Of a stretch of DNA of 64,000 bases, positions 18,255 through 27,798 are shown in pieces. The stretch comes from Desulfosudis oleivorans (GTDB lineage Bacteria; Desulfobacterota; Desulfobacteria; Desulfobacterales; SURF-7), in the NCBI GenBank assembly GCA_020723325.1, contig DYJD01000001.1, positions 124,001-188,000 on the forward strand, written 5' to 3'. A program made the position numbers and the translations under genes. The number at the start of each line of letters is the position of its first letter. The first letter of the stretch is position 1. Under the pieces are notes generated by a model. It ran no database searches. It was not told the DNA's origin and was given only the letters and a program-made list of their open reading frames with translations.

Positions 18255-18686
18255 TTAAATTCCCAGCACCGCTTTTTCATCCAGGACGGTGATGTCGTTT
18301 TCCAGTAGGGTGTCCAGGGCTTTGTTGAGATCGTCGAACCTGAAAATCAGCACCGCTTCCTCCGGACTTTTTTGGATGAACACATAGACATATTCCAGAT
18401 TTAAGCCGGCGTTCTCCATGATGGTCAAAAGACCGCCCAAGGCACCGGGCATGTCCGGAATGGCCACGGCCAGCACCTCGGTTACGCGCACGGTGTAACC
18501 ATGATCCTTTAGCAGGGCCACGGCCTTTTCCGTATCCGTCAACACCAGGCGCAGGATGCCGAAATCCGATGTGTCCGCCAGGGACATGGCCCGGATATTG
18601 ATGCCGGCACTCCCCAGGGCTGATGTAATTTTAGCCAGCCTTCCAGACCTGTTTTCCAGGAAAACCGAAACCTGTCTGACTTTCAT
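18255..18686 (-). CDS. Tandem ACT-domain regulatory protein
   Basis: A 143-aa protein made of two ACT domains: residues 1-68 (VRQVSVFLENRSGRLAKI) and 69-143 (VLAVAIPDMPGALGGLLTI). ACT domains bind amino acids and control enzymes or transcription. This family is regularly found beside phenylacetate-CoA ligase and Liv genes in deltaproteobacteria, so it probably senses the aromatic or branched-chain amino acid handled by the cluster. It has no catalytic domain. It is the first gene of the minus-strand operon, divergent from the 5'-nucleotidase. Confidence 0.88.
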   Translation of the reverse strand: MKVRQVSVFLENRSGRLAKITSALGSAGINIRAMSLADTSDFGILRLVLTDTEKAVALLKDHGYTVRVTEVLAVAIPDMPGALGGLLTIMENAGLNLEYVYVFIQKSPEEAVLIFRFDDLNKALDTLLENDITVLDEKAVLGI

Positions 18687-18909
18687 TTGAAATCCACCTT
18701 TACGAATTATTGTAATAATATGGACAAGAATTTGGATTTTTTTTCAAGAGCCGAGTATATGCAAGGGCAGGGGGTGTGTCAATTTAATAATGGTAAATTT
18801 ATGCATTGTTTTGACTCGGGCTGGGAATTGACTTACAAGCAAGTTTTGTGAACCTCCCGGAAATCAACAGAGCCGTCTGCGTTGCAGATGGCGCATCAGG
18901 ACATGCATC

Positions 18910-20448
18910 ATGAAATCAAAGAAAGCGTTCTTTTGCGGCCTGCTTGTATGCTTGCTGATCCTGGCAGTGCCGTGCCCTGGGCTTGAAGCCAAACCTGCTG
19001 CGGCCTTTACCGTGCTTTTTTTTAACGACATCCATGGCCATCTGTCCCCGTTTCAGGTGAAGACCGATACCGGCACGGAAGAAATGGGCGGGATTGCCCG
19101 GCTATCCTTCCTGATCAAGTCCATCCGGGCGGAAAACGCTCGGAAAGGAGTGAAAACCTTTGTCCTGATTGCCGGGGATATGCTCCAGGGCACGCCCATG
19201 TCCACTATTTTTCATGGCGAGCCGGACATGCTCTGTTTCAACCGTATGGGGGTAAATGCCGCCACAGTGGGAAATCATGAATTTGATTTCGGTTTGGAGA
19301 ATTTTCTCAGTTTGCGCAAACAGGCGGCGTTTCCTTTTCTCAGCGCCAATATTTTTTGGAAAGAAGGGGGCAAGCCCATTGTGGATGGATCGGCGGTTTT
19401 CCCGATTCAGGCGGGTTTCGGCCTTACCATCATCGGCGTAACCACCCCGGATCTCATGACCACCACCAGTCCGGCCAATGTCACGGCGCTTGCCGTGGGT
19501 GATCCGGTGGTTTCGGCAGCCGCGGCTTTTCACCATAAACGGGTCAAGGGACCGGTGATTGTGTTGTCCCATTGCCGCCACCAAACCGATCGGGAGATTG
19601 CCGAGGCACTTCCGAACCTTTCTGCCATCATCGGCGGCCATGACCAGATTCTCCTTGCCCCCCATCGCCAAGTGGGCCGGGTGCCGATATTCCAGGCTTT
19701 TGAAAAGGGGCGGTTTCTCGGCCGGCTTGATTTTGAAATCCATGCGGCCACTGGTTTGACGGTCTTGAAGAACAGCAGCTATATTGCCGTCAACAAGCAA
19801 ATTCCGCCGGACCTGGAAATCCAGGAAATAGTGGATCAATACGCCGGTCGCATGGATGCGACCTTTAACGAAAAGATCGGCCGGAATTCGGTATTCCTGG
19901 ACGGCGAGCGCGAGCGCATCCGCTGGCAGGAAACCAATTTGGGGAATTTTGTAACGGATGTCATGCGCAGGCACACCGGCAGCCAAATCGCTCTGCTCAA
20001 TGCCGGCAGCCTGCGGGCCAGCATTCAGACCGGGGATATTACCGTGGCGGATGTGTTCCGGGCCATGCCCTATGCCAATGAACTGGTGACCGTCAACCTC
20101 ACCGGTAAAGAAATCATTCAGGCTCTGAAGCGCGCGGTTCAAGGGCAACGGGAGGAAGAGGATGGCGGGTTCTTGCATGTTTCCGGGATTCAAGTGGAAA
20201 TCAGCGGCCGGGTCGTGGGACGGGTGACAACCTTGCCGGATAATCAGCCCTTGGAGCCGGACAAGGTTTATTCCGTGGTCATCACTGATTTTCTGCAGGC
20301 CGGCGGTGACGGCTACAGTTTTTTCAAAGATAAGGCGGCTGTGCGCACCGGGCTGCCTTTACGGGAGCTTTTGGTGGATGAAATCAAATCTCAAAAGGAA
20401 ATCAATGCCGAACTGGAAGGTCGCATCATTCGAAGCCTTGCCCGCTAG
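18910..20448 (+). CDS. Periplasmic 5'-nucleotidase/2',3'-cyclic phosphodiesterase (UshA/YfkN family)
   Basis: Exported metallophosphatase of 512 aa. Signal peptide 1-28 (FFCGLLVCLLILAVPC, cleavage near LEA-KP). The catalytic metallophosphoesterase domain has the metal ligands in FFNDIHGHL, AGDMLQG, VGNHEFDFG, VLSHCRHQ and IIGGHD. The C-terminal 5_nucleotid_C domain (about 325-490) has LNAGSLRASI in place of the usual NGGGIR and the nucleoside-binding AGGDGYSFF. It would hydrolyse nucleotides in the periplasm to scavenge phosphate and nucleosides. Its stop overlaps the convergent lipoprotein gene by 4 nt. Confidence 0.9.
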   Translation: MKSKKAFFCGLLVCLLILAVPCPGLEAKPAAAFTVLFFNDIHGHLSPFQVKTDTGTEEMGGIARLSFLIKSIRAENARKGVKTFVLIAGDMLQGTPMSTIFHGEPDMLCFNRMGVNAATVGNHEFDFGLENFLSLRKQAAFPFLSANIFWKEGGKPIVDGSAVFPIQAGFGLTIIGVTTPDLMTTTSPANVTALAVGDPVVSAAAAFHHKRVKGPVIVLSHCRHQTDREIAEALPNLSAIIGGHDQILLAPHRQVGRVPIFQAFEKGRFLGRLDFEIHAATGLTVLKNSSYIAVNKQIPPDLEIQEIVDQYAGRMDATFNEKIGRNSVFLDGERERIRWQETNLGNFVTDVMRRHTGSQIALLNAGSLRASIQTGDITVADVFRAMPYANELVTVNLTGKEIIQALKRAVQGQREEEDGGFLHVSGIQVEISGRVVGRVTTLPDNQPLEPDKVYSVVITDFLQAGGDGYSFFKDKAAVRTGLPLRELLVDEIKSQKEINAELEGRIIRSLAR

Positions 20449-20909
20449 TGTACGATCATGAATACTTTATAGGTATTGCTTTTGTTCCCTTGTTCATCTT
20501 CGATTTGGAATTCCAGGCGATGTTCGCCGGATGGTCCGGGTATTTCCAGGGGTTCGTTCAGCAGAAAGCTTTCACGGCGATCTTTGAGCGTGTGCAGTTC
20601 CATGGGCTTATAGCGGGAGGCTGGTTCCACAGCGTCCTTGGGGTAAAAACGGCGTATATAAAGCATCTGGATATCCAGGTCATCGTCTATGACCGTCAAT
20701 TTAAAATTGACCAAATCCCCGATGCGGAAGGAGCTGGTGGCGGTGTATTCCCCATCCATGATTTTTCCGGATTGCACGTAAACAATCAGGGGGGCGGAGC
20801 CGTTCAGATTATTTCCGGCCAGGCGAGTTCCGCGGCAGCCCCAGATCAAGCTCAGGCTGAATACCACACAGCTCATAAAAAAAAGGAGTATACGTTGTTT
20901 TGCATTCAT
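20445..20909 (-). CDS. Putative lipoprotein of unknown function
   Basis: A 154-aa protein. A signal peptide leads to a lipobox-like end, LSLIWGC, with Cys at about 25; W at -2 is unusual but tolerated. The mature part looks like one beta-sandwich domain (FRIGDLVNFKLTVIDDD, HRLEFQIEDEQGN), reminiscent of PKD/Ig-like or DUF-type envelope domains. I do not recognise the family. It is convergent with the 5'-nucleotidase, and the two stop codons overlap. Confidence 0.65.
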   Translation of the reverse strand: MNAKQRILLFFMSCVVFSLSLIWGCRGTRLAGNNLNGSAPLIVYVQSGKIMDGEYTATSSFRIGDLVNFKLTVIDDDLDIQMLYIRRFYPKDAVEPASRYKPMELHTLKDRRESFLLNEPLEIPGPSGEHRLEFQIEDEQGNKSNTYKVFMIVH

Positions 20910-21009
20910 GGATGATTCGATTTACATGGTGACCGGATCATTTTTATAAATAGTTATAAAATATTATCATATTGCCATTAAGGCATAAAGTAAAAAAATA
21001 ACAACTGGT

Positions 21010-21035
21010 GTTACATAACATCCGTTGCATAACAT
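21010..21035. repeat. GTTACATAACAT dyad, two copies 14 bp apart
   Basis: GTTACATAACAT (21010-21021) and GTTGCATAACAT (21024-21035) repeat with a 14-bp period. Each unit is an imperfect palindrome (ATGTTA-NN-TAACAT). The same paired layout occurs at 48195-48220 and a single copy at 63703-63714, always upstream of a gene start. The spacing and position suggest a transcription-factor operator or a small repeat family. Confidence 0.5.
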
Positions 21036-21159
21036 GCACTGGTCATATCCGCAAGTACCGTTTTCATTTTCCAACAAAGTTTGAAATGAATTTTTAGAAA
21101 TGTGGGTCCTAAAATAAAACTTGAAAAAGATAACCGCATGACCTAATGTCAATAATATA

Positions 21160-21246
21160 TCATGCTGGGGGAGCCGTCCAGGCTGAGAGGAAACTTGGTT
21201 TCGACCCCTCGAACCTGACGCAGGTCATACTGCCGGAGGGAAGTAC
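21160..21246 (+). promoter_or_regulatory. TPP riboswitch (THI element)
   Basis: The conserved thi-box segments occur in order: GGGGGAGCC, GGCTGAGAGG, GACCCCTCGAACCTGACGC, then GGTCATACTGCCGGAGGGAAGT. The CTGAGA and GAACCTGA blocks are the pyrimidine- and pyrophosphate-binding cores. It lies in the leader of thiSGHFEC and is followed 18 nt later by an intrinsic terminator, so TPP binding probably causes premature termination. The start edge is approximate. Confidence 0.95.
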
Positions 21247-21264
21247 CGTTCAATGGATTATTAA

Positions 21265-21295
21265 AAAAGCTTGCCTCTGGGCAAGCTTTTTTTTT
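21265..21295 (+). terminator. Intrinsic terminator controlled by the TPP riboswitch
   Basis: AAAAGCTTGCC (21265-21275), loop TCTG, GGCAAGCTTTT (21280-21290), then a run of T to 21295. This is a perfect 11-bp stem with a U-tract between the riboswitch and thiS, the classic expression platform of a transcription-terminating riboswitch. Confidence 0.93.
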
Positions 21296-21328
21296 GAGCA
21301 GGTTTGTGGGGCCATTTGTCGGGAACAC

Positions 21329-21362
21329 ATTAACAATTAATAATCAATTGTTAATTGTTAAT
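21329..21362. repeat. AT-rich inverted repeat before thiS (inverted copy of the element after thiG)
   Basis: ATTAACAATTAA (21329-21340) is a perfect inverted repeat of TTAATTGTTAAT (21351-21362) around a 10-nt loop. The whole element is the reverse complement of the one at 22388-22422, so thiS-thiG is bracketed by inverted copies. It ends 9 nt before the thiS ribosome site. Confidence 0.7.
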
Positions 21363-21384
21363 GAGAATCACGGAGTAAGACTGT

Positions 21385-21591
21385 ATGCCGATAGCCTTGA
21401 CCATCAATGGAGAGGAACATCAGATCCAAGACCGGCTCAGTGTGGCCGCGCTTTTGGCTCAGCGTGGTCTGGATCCGAATGCGGTAGTAGTGGAACTTAA
21501 TCTGGCCATCCTTCCCAAGGAGGCATTTGCCCACACCCTGCTTGAAGAAAAAGACCGGCTGGAAATCCTGCGTTTTGTGGGAGGAGGATGA
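21385..21591 (+). CDS. thiS: Sulfur carrier protein ThiS
   Basis: A 68-aa ubiquitin-like protein that carries the thiazole sulfur as a C-terminal thiocarboxylate. It starts [14 protein letters not shown] and ends RFVGGG with the required Gly-Gly terminus, which ThiF adenylates. ATG 21385 follows CGGAG. It is the first gene of the thi operon after the TPP riboswitch; thiG starts 4 nt later. Confidence 0.95.
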   Translation: MPIALTINGEEHQIQDRLSVAALLAQRGLDPNAVVVELNLAILPKEAFAHTLLEEKDRLEILRFVGGG

Positions 21592-21595
21592 ATAC

Positions 21596-22378
21596 ATGAA
21601 AGATGCATTGGAAATCGGCGGCCGTTGCTTTCAAAGCCGGTTGTTGCTGGGCAGCGGCAAGCTCTCGTCGGACGCCCTGATTCCGGAAATTGCGGCTCGC
21701 TCCGGAGCTGAAATCATTACCGTGGCCTTGCGTCGTATTGATTTTAAATCGGCAAGCGCCAATATTCTCAACCATATTCCGAAAAACATGCAGCTCATGC
21801 CCAACACCTCAGGGGCGCGCAATGCCGACGAGGCCGTGCGCATCGCCCGCATTGCCAGGGCCGCCGGCTGCGGCAATTGGGTCAAGATCGAAGTGATCAC
21901 GGACAACAAATATCTCCTGCCGGACGGCTATGAAACCGTTCGGGCCGTGGAGATCCTTGCTAAAGAAGGCTTCGTGACCCTGCCCTATGTCAGCCCGGAC
22001 CTGATGACGGCCAAAAGACTGGTGGAGGCCGGTGCTGCCGCGGTCATGCCGCTGGGCGCGCCCATCGGCAGCAACCGCGGGCTGAAAACCAAGGAATTGA
22101 TCCGCATCCTGATTGATGAAATTAATCTTCCCATCATTGTGGATGCCGGCCTCGGCAAGCCCAGCCATGCCTGTGAAGCCATGGAGATGGGGGCCGCCGC
22201 CTGCCTGGTCAATACCGCCATTGCCGGGGCTTCGGATCCGGTGGCCATGGCCGCTGCTTTCAGCATGGCGGTCCAAGCCGGGCGGCAGGCTTTTTTGGCC
22301 GGCCCAGGGGCCGAGACTTCCTTTGCAACCGCCTCTTCCCCTTTGACCGGTTTTCTCCGGGAGGGTATCGGTCATTAA
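21596..22378 (+). CDS. thiG: Thiazole synthase ThiG
   Basis: TIM-barrel thiazole synthase of 260 aa that condenses DXP, dehydroglycine (from ThiH) and ThiS sulfur. It starts [22 protein letters not shown]. The imine-forming lysine lies in NWVKIEVI, and phosphate-binding segments [12 protein letters not shown] and [11 protein letters not shown] follow. ATG 21596 is preferred because longer in-frame versions would overlap thiS. It ends just before the ATTAACA repeat array. Confidence 0.96.
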   Translation: MKDALEIGGRCFQSRLLLGSGKLSSDALIPEIAARSGAEIITVALRRIDFKSASANILNHIPKNMQLMPNTSGARNADEAVRIARIARAAGCGNWVKIEVITDNKYLLPDGYETVRAVEILAKEGFVTLPYVSPDLMTAKRLVEAGAAAVMPLGAPIGSNRGLKTKELIRILIDEINLPIIVDAGLGKPSHACEAMEMGAAACLVNTAIAGASDPVAMAAAFSMAVQAGRQAFLAGPGAETSFATASSPLTGFLREGIGH

Positions 22379-22422
22379 CAATTAACAATTAACAATTAAC
22401 AATTGATTATTAATTATTAAGA
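22374..22422. repeat. ATTAACA heptamer array and AT-rich element
   Basis: Four perfect ATTAACA units (22374-22401) run on into ATTGATTATTAATTATTAA. The first unit overlaps the thiG stop codon. The element is the inverted counterpart of 21329-21362, and a diverged copy lies at 55005-55038. Confidence 0.75.
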
Positions 22423-22459
22423 ATAATTATAGATAAATATTAATCCATCAGTAAATTAC

Positions 22460-23563
22460 ATGAGCTTTTACGAAACATATCAGACCTTCCGCCAGATCCT
22501 GGAACAAGCCGGAAAAGCTTCACACGGCCCGGATCAGATCCAACGCATCCTGCAACAGTCCACACTGAAGCCCTGGGATCTGTATGCACTATTGTCTCCG
22601 GCCGCGGCCCCTTTTTTAGAGCAGATGGCCCAAAAGGCCCATCGTCTGACGGTTCAACATTTCGGCCGCACGATTCTGCTGTATACGCCCTTGTATTTGT
22701 CCAATTATTGCACAAATTTTTGTCGTTACTGCGGTTTTAACGCGGAAAACCCCATTCCCCGCAAACAGCTTTCCCCGGCCGAGGTGGAAAAAGAAGCCCA
22801 GGCCATTGCCGAAACCGGTCTAAAGCATATCCTGATCCTGACCGGTGATGCCCGTCAGCTGGCCGGCTTGGACTATCTCAAAAGTTGCATCGCTGTATTG
22901 CGGCGTTATTTCACCTCCATCGGAATTGAAATTTACGCCCTGGAGACCGGGGAATACCGCGAACTGATCGCAGCCGGCGTGGATTCCCTGACCATCTATC
23001 AGGAGACCTACGATGAGTCCCTTTACCAGGAACTCCATCCCCAGGGACCGAAAAAAGATTATTGCTTTCGCCTGGACGCACCGGAAAGGGCCTGCCGGTC
23101 CGGGATCCGTTCGGTGAACATTGCCGCTTTGCTGGGATTGGGGGATTGGCGTACAGATGCTTTTTTCACCGGTCTGCACGCGGATTATCTCCAGCGCACC
23201 TTCCCGGAAGTGGAGGTGGGTTTATCCCTGCCGCGCATGCGCGCCCATGCAGGTGCATATCAACCCCTTTATCCGGTAAAGGATGCGGTTCTGGTGCAGA
23301 TCATGCTGGCTTTACGGCTGTATCTGCCCCGGGCCGGAATAGCCCTGTCCACCCGTGAACAGGCCGGTTTGCGTGACAACCTGATCCGTTTGGGGGTCAC
23401 CAAAATGTCCGCCGGCTCCACCACCCGGGTGGGCGGCCGCACCCAGGCTCACGATGACGTGGGGCAGTTCGAGATTGCCGATGAACGCTCGGTGGCGGAA
23501 ATGCAGGCCCGGATTCAGGGGTTGGGATATCAGCCGGTGTTTAAGGATTGGCAACCTATATGA
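22460..23563 (+). CDS. thiH: 2-iminoacetate synthase ThiH
   Basis: Radical SAM tyrosine lyase of 367 aa that supplies dehydroglycine to ThiG. The cluster motif CTNFCRYC (CxxxCxxC) lies near residues 84-91 after YLSNY, and the C-terminal BATS-type region includes [11 protein letters not shown]. Use of ThiH rather than the oxidase ThiO fits an anaerobe. It is separated from thiG by the 80-nt AT-rich repeat. Confidence 0.95.
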   Translation: MSFYETYQTFRQILEQAGKASHGPDQIQRILQQSTLKPWDLYALLSPAAAPFLEQMAQKAHRLTVQHFGRTILLYTPLYLSNYCTNFCRYCGFNAENPIPRKQLSPAEVEKEAQAIAETGLKHILILTGDARQLAGLDYLKSCIAVLRRYFTSIGIEIYALETGEYRELIAAGVDSLTIYQETYDESLYQELHPQGPKKDYCFRLDAPERACRSGIRSVNIAALLGLGDWRTDAFFTGLHADYLQRTFPEVEVGLSLPRMRAHAGAYQPLYPVKDAVLVQIMLALRLYLPRAGIALSTREQAGLRDNLIRLGVTKMSAGSTTRVGGRTQAHDDVGQFEIADERSVAEMQARIQGLGYQPVFKDWQPI

Positions 23564-23564
23564 A

Positions 23565-23594
23565 AAAAAGTGACTAAACTTTAGCTCACTTTTT
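23565..23594 (+). other. Long hairpin between thiH and thiF
   Basis: AAAAAGTGACTAAA (23565-23578) pairs with TTTAGCTCACTTTTT (23580-23594) with one bulged base, giving about 14 bp and almost no loop. The right arm ends in five T, so it could act as a partial terminator or a 3'-end stabiliser that sets the ratio of thiSGH to thiFEC. Confidence 0.5.
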
Positions 23595-23608
23595 AAAGGA
23601 TTTATATC

Positions 23609-24262
23609 TTGAATGTATTTGAACAAGGCCTTCTGGCTTATCTGAATGCTGAGCATCTGCGCAAGTTGCAGGCAGTGCATATCGGCATTGCCGGAACAGG
23701 CGGACTGGGCTCCAATTGCGCGTTGCTGTTGGTGCGATGCGGATTCAGGCGTTTTACCCTGGTGGATTTTGATGTGGTGGAGCCATCCAATCTGAACCGT
23801 CAGTTCTTTTTCAGCCGCCAGGTGGGCCGGCTCAAGGTGGAAATGCTCCGGGAAAATCTTTTGGCCATAAACCCGGAGCTGGTTTTACGGATTTTTCAGG
23901 AAAAGGTTACAGTTGCTAATGTTGAAAGGCTTTTTGCAGATTGCCAAGTCGTTGTGGAGGCCTTTGACAAGGCACGGGATAAAAAGATGATGGTGGAGGC
24001 TTTTCTATCGTCTGACAAACTGGTGGTCAGTGCTTCCGGCATTGCCGGCTGGGGGGGCAGCGATCATCTGGTTGTCCGGCATGTCCGTCCCAATCTTTTT
24101 GTGGTGGGTGATCTTACCACGGAAAGCGGGCCGGACTATCCGCCCATGGCTCCGCGGGTGCATCTGGCAGCCGCCAAGCAGGCGGATATCATTCTTGCCC
24201 ATGTTCTTGGAAACAATTATATTCATCCCATGGGAGGCAGCCGTGAGCAGTGCGCGGAATAG
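23609..24262 (+). CDS. thiF: Sulfur carrier protein ThiS adenylyltransferase ThiF (short form)
   Basis: E1-like enzyme of 217 aa that adenylates the ThiS C-terminus. The ATP-binding Rossmann motif GIAGTGGLGSN lies near 25-35 and the acidic/Arg segment VDFDVVEPSNLNRQFFF follows. It lacks the C-terminal zinc cysteine pairs of E. coli ThiF and matches the shorter family-2 ThiF type. Start is TTG 23609 with AAAGGA upstream; no ATG is available in frame near this position. It overlaps thiE by 20 nt. Confidence 0.88.
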   Translation: MNVFEQGLLAYLNAEHLRKLQAVHIGIAGTGGLGSNCALLLVRCGFRRFTLVDFDVVEPSNLNRQFFFSRQVGRLKVEMLRENLLAINPELVLRIFQEKVTVANVERLFADCQVVVEAFDKARDKKMMVEAFLSSDKLVVSASGIAGWGGSDHLVVRHVRPNLFVVGDLTTESGPDYPPMAPRVHLAAAKQADIILAHVLGNNYIHPMGGSREQCAE

Positions 24263-24926
24263 TTACGCCAGGGAATTCTTGAATACGGACCTGTACGGCA
24301 TTACTTCTGAAGCCCATTCCAACGGCCGGGACAATCTTACGGTGACAGCGGCCATGATTCAGGCCGGTGTCCGCTTGATTCAGTATCGGGAAAAAGAAAA
24401 GTCCATGCAGGAAAAATACCGGCAGTGTCTGGCCATCCGGGAAATGACCCGTAAGGCCGAAGTCAGGTTCATTGTCAATGATCATGTGGACCTGGCCCTG
24501 GCAGTTGAAGCAGATGGAATCCACATTGGCCAGACGGATCTGCCCATTGAGGTTGTGCGCAAAATCGTGGGGGAAAAAACCATCATCGGCCTTTCCACCC
24601 ATTCGCCGGACCAGGCCCGGCAGGCCCTGGCAAGGGGGGCTGATTATATCGGCGTGGGACCCATTTATCAGACCTTTACCAAAAAAGATGTGTGCGCGCC
24701 GGTGGGCCTGGCCTATTTGGATCATGTGGTCCGGGAAGTGGATATCCCTTTGGTGGCCATCGGCGGCATCAAGGCCCATAACCTGGCGGAGGTGATTTGC
24801 CATGGTGCAGCCTGCGTGGCCCTGGTCACGGAAATCGTCGGGGCCGAGGATATCCAAGCCAAGGTCCGCGAATTGCGCAATATCATTAAAGCCAATAAAC
24901 CTTTATCCAAGAGGATCGATTCATGA
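24243..24926 (+). CDS. thiE: Thiamine phosphate synthase ThiE
   Basis: TIM-barrel enzyme of 227 aa that joins the thiazole and pyrimidine phosphates into thiamine phosphate. It shows [42 protein letters not shown] and VAIGGI, all family hallmarks. Start GTG 24243 is chosen because GGGAGG (24232-24237) sits at ideal distance and the protein then begins at the expected point; the gene overlaps thiF by 20 nt and thiC by 4 nt (ATGA). Confidence 0.94.
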   Translation: MSSARNSYAREFLNTDLYGITSEAHSNGRDNLTVTAAMIQAGVRLIQYREKEKSMQEKYRQCLAIREMTRKAEVRFIVNDHVDLALAVEADGIHIGQTDLPIEVVRKIVGEKTIIGLSTHSPDQARQALARGADYIGVGPIYQTFTKKDVCAPVGLAYLDHVVREVDIPLVAIGGIKAHNLAEVICHGAACVALVTEIVGAEDIQAKVRELRNIIKANKPLSKRIDS

Positions 24927-26233
24927 AATACACCACCCAAATGGATGCGGCCGACAAAGGCCTGATCACACCCCAGATGGAAACGGTGGCCGCCAAGGAA
25001 AACATGCGGGTCGAGCAGCTTCGGGAGCTGATGGCCGCCGGCAAGGTCGTGGTGCCGGCCAACAAGCACCACTCCCGGCTGGACCCGGAAGGCATCGGCC
25101 AGGGGTTGAGAACCAAGATCAACGTCAACCTGGGTATTTCCACGGACTGCCACGATCTGGAAGTCGAATTGAAAAAGGTCGAACATGCCTTGGCACTCAA
25201 AGCCGAAGCCATCATGGATTTGAGCTGCTATGGCAAGACCCGGGAATTCCGGCGCCAATTGGTGGCCATGAGCACGGCCCTGGTGGGTACTGTGCCGATT
25301 TATGATGCTGTCGGTTATTATGACAAGGAATTGCAGGACATCACGGCCGACGAGTTCTTCCAGGTGGTGGAACAGCACGCCCGGGACGGTGTGGATTTCA
25401 TGACCATCCATGCCGGTCTGAACCGCGCCACAGCCCAAAAGCTGCAGAGTGCCCGGCGTCTGACCAACATCGTTTCCCGGGGCGGGGCTCTGCTGTTTGC
25501 CTGGATGGCCATGACCGGCAAGGAAAATCCTTTTTATGAACACTATGACCGTTTGTTGGACATTTGTGAAACCCATGATGTTACCATAAGCTTGGGCGAC
25601 GGTTGCCGGCCGGGCAGTATTCACGATGCCACCGACGCCTGCCAGGTGGAGGAACTCATCGTCCTGGGGGAATTGACCATGCGCTCCTGGCAGCGCAAGG
25701 TCCAGGTCATGATCGAAGGCCCCGGCCACATGGCCATAAACGAGATCGCCGGCAACATGATGCTGGAAAAACGCCTTTGCCACGGCGCGCCTTTTTATGT
25801 TTTGGGTCCGCTGGTCACGGATGTGGCACCGGGTTATGATCATATCACCAGCGCCATCGGCGGCGCCATCGCGGCTGCCAACGGCGCCGATTTCCTATGC
25901 TATGTCACGCCGGCGGAACATTTGCGCCTGCCCACCCTGGAAGATATGAAGGAAGGCATCATTGCGGCCCGGATTGCGGCCCATGCCGCCGACATCGCCA
26001 AGGGAATCCCGGGGGCCCGCAAGTGGGACGACCAAATGAGCAACGCCCGTCGTGAACTGGACTGGCAAAGGATGTTCGATCTGGCCTTGGATCCGGAAAA
26101 GGCCAGGCGCTATCGGGAGTCTTCCCTGCCGGAGAATCCGGATACCTGCACCATGTGCGGCAAGATGTGCGCTGTGCGCAACATGAATCTGGCCCTGGCC
26201 GGAAAAGAGTTACGCTTGAAAGTAAACGAGTGA
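24923..26233 (+). CDS. thiC: Phosphomethylpyrimidine synthase ThiC (short form)
   Basis: Radical SAM enzyme of 436 aa that converts aminoimidazole ribotide to HMP phosphate. It lacks the long N-terminal domain of enterobacterial ThiC. The barrel includes [23 protein letters not shown] and [11 protein letters not shown]. The C-terminal cluster motif is CTMCGKMC. It starts in the ATGA overlap with thiE and is the last thi gene here; thiD, thiL or thiM and dxs are not in the window. Confidence 0.96.
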   Translation: MKYTTQMDAADKGLITPQMETVAAKENMRVEQLRELMAAGKVVVPANKHHSRLDPEGIGQGLRTKINVNLGISTDCHDLEVELKKVEHALALKAEAIMDLSCYGKTREFRRQLVAMSTALVGTVPIYDAVGYYDKELQDITADEFFQVVEQHARDGVDFMTIHAGLNRATAQKLQSARRLTNIVSRGGALLFAWMAMTGKENPFYEHYDRLLDICETHDVTISLGDGCRPGSIHDATDACQVEELIVLGELTMRSWQRKVQVMIEGPGHMAINEIAGNMMLEKRLCHGAPFYVLGPLVTDVAPGYDHITSAIGGAIAAANGADFLCYVTPAEHLRLPTLEDMKEGIIAARIAAHAADIAKGIPGARKWDDQMSNARRELDWQRMFDLALDPEKARRYRESSLPENPDTCTMCGKMCAVRNMNLALAGKELRLKVNE

Positions 26234-26269
26234 TTGATCAAGGCCGAAACCCCTGACCTGGAGATACTT

Positions 26270-27562
26270 ATGAAAAAGCCGAAGGTTATCTTACGCAACT
26301 GCCCGGATTATGAGATCGACAAGCTTGCAGGCCTCATCAGCGAAGGGATTGCCGACCTGGGCTGCCAGATTAAAGGCAAGGTTTTTATCAAGCCCAATGT
26401 GGTTACCGCCAACCGCCGCTATATCCACCATTCCTATACCCAACCTGCGGTGGTGGAGGCCATGGTTACGGTGCTGCGCCGCCATGCTCTGGAAAGCATC
26501 TGCATCGGCGAATCCGGCGGTTATGGCATTCCTTCCCGCATGTTTTTAAAGGAATCGGGTTATTATGAAATGGCTCGTAAACTGGGCGTGCGCCTTATCG
26601 ATCTCAACGAGCATGCCTTGGTGGATGTCGCCCTTGCCAAAGGGGTGTGCCATAAAAAGATCGCCCTGTCCCGGGAAATTCATACGGCGGATTTCAAGAT
26701 CTGGATGCCCAAGCTGAAATATCATATTTTTGCTTCCATCACCCAGACCTTGAAGCTCAATATAGGCATCTTGGCCCATAAGGAGCGCATGCTTTTTCAT
26801 GATCACCGCATCCATGAAAAAATCGTGGATTTGTTGGAGCCGGGTTATCCGGATCTGATCGTATCCGATGCCGTGGACATCACCTATGGGTTTGAGTCGG
26901 CCCCATATCCGGTGCGACTGGGGGCATTGCTGATTTCAGATCATCCCCTGGCTGCCGACGTGGTGGCGGCCCATATCATGGGGTACCAACCCCAGGATGT
27001 GAAGCATCTTGCCATTGCCGCCCAAAGGGGCTACGGCTCCCTCAACCTGGAGGATATCGACCTTACCGGCGACATCAGTCTTACCGAACTGCAGGCCAGA
27101 CCCAAAGGCAAACCCCATCTGTTCCAGGTGCTGAGGGAACTGGAAACCCCCATTGAATTTTATGCCGGCTATGCCCCTGATACCCAGGTGATCTGCGATG
27201 GCGGTTGCGAAGGCGCTTTAAAAGGGGCCCTGGGCACCATTGAGAAACGTTCCCCCGGCGCCTTGCATAAGGCCCGTAAAGGGGCCATCGTCACCGGCAT
27301 CTACCATGGGGACGTGATCATGCCCGATGGCCCGGTTTTGCTGGTGGGGGATTGCACACGGGTGGAAGGGCGTTTGACGGCCAAAAAAGTGCATCACATC
27401 AAGGGGTGCCCCTTGGGTGCCCGGGATCTGTTCATCAAGATGCCGTTGCTTTTTTCCATGCCCAGTCCCATGCTTGACAAGCGCGATGCCTTCTTATTCA
27501 TTTCCAACTCCATCCAGAAGGCGGCCAATATGACCTTGAACCGGTTTCTGTTGCGACGCTGA
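26270..27562 (+). CDS. DUF362 domain protein
   Basis: A 430-aa protein of the DUF362 family (starts KPKVILRNCPDYE; GKVFIKPNVVTAN near 40-52; GESGGYGIPSRMF near 84-96). DUF362 proteins in anaerobes often act with iron-sulfur clusters, and several Cys residues occur in the C-terminal half (VICDGGCEGA, GDCTRVEG, IKGCPLGA). ATG 26270 with GGAG at 26260-26263 is preferred to a TTG at 26234. It starts 37 nt after thiC, so it may be read through from the thi operon; the role is unknown. Confidence 0.75.
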   Translation: MKKPKVILRNCPDYEIDKLAGLISEGIADLGCQIKGKVFIKPNVVTANRRYIHHSYTQPAVVEAMVTVLRRHALESICIGESGGYGIPSRMFLKESGYYEMARKLGVRLIDLNEHALVDVALAKGVCHKKIALSREIHTADFKIWMPKLKYHIFASITQTLKLNIGILAHKERMLFHDHRIHEKIVDLLEPGYPDLIVSDAVDITYGFESAPYPVRLGALLISDHPLAADVVAAHIMGYQPQDVKHLAIAAQRGYGSLNLEDIDLTGDISLTELQARPKGKPHLFQVLRELETPIEFYAGYAPDTQVICDGGCEGALKGALGTIEKRSPGALHKARKGAIVTGIYHGDVIMPDGPVLLVGDCTRVEGRLTAKKVHHIKGCPLGARDLFIKMPLLFSMPSPMLDKRDAFLFISNSIQKAANMTLNRFLLRR

Positions 27563-27798
27563 AAATAGATCTGCATCGACTAATACTTGATCAATTGGAA
27601 TAAATAGGGTAATCTGCCTTTTAATTCCATACGAAAATTTACGTGCGGCTGCATTTCTGTCCCGGAAGAAATATCCATCCTCAAATTTCAATAGGTCCTG
27701 TATGGTGTTGTTGCCGATGTCCCATATTGGGTAATACCCGTATGGCCTGAAGGGAAAAGCCGCCGACCGAATCCTGAACCGAATCGGAGGACGAAAAC

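Noticed and set aside
27563-27798. Possible riboswitch in the glgP leader
   Set aside because: Some short inverted repeats occur (for example around 27720-27750), but no known riboswitch consensus could be matched.
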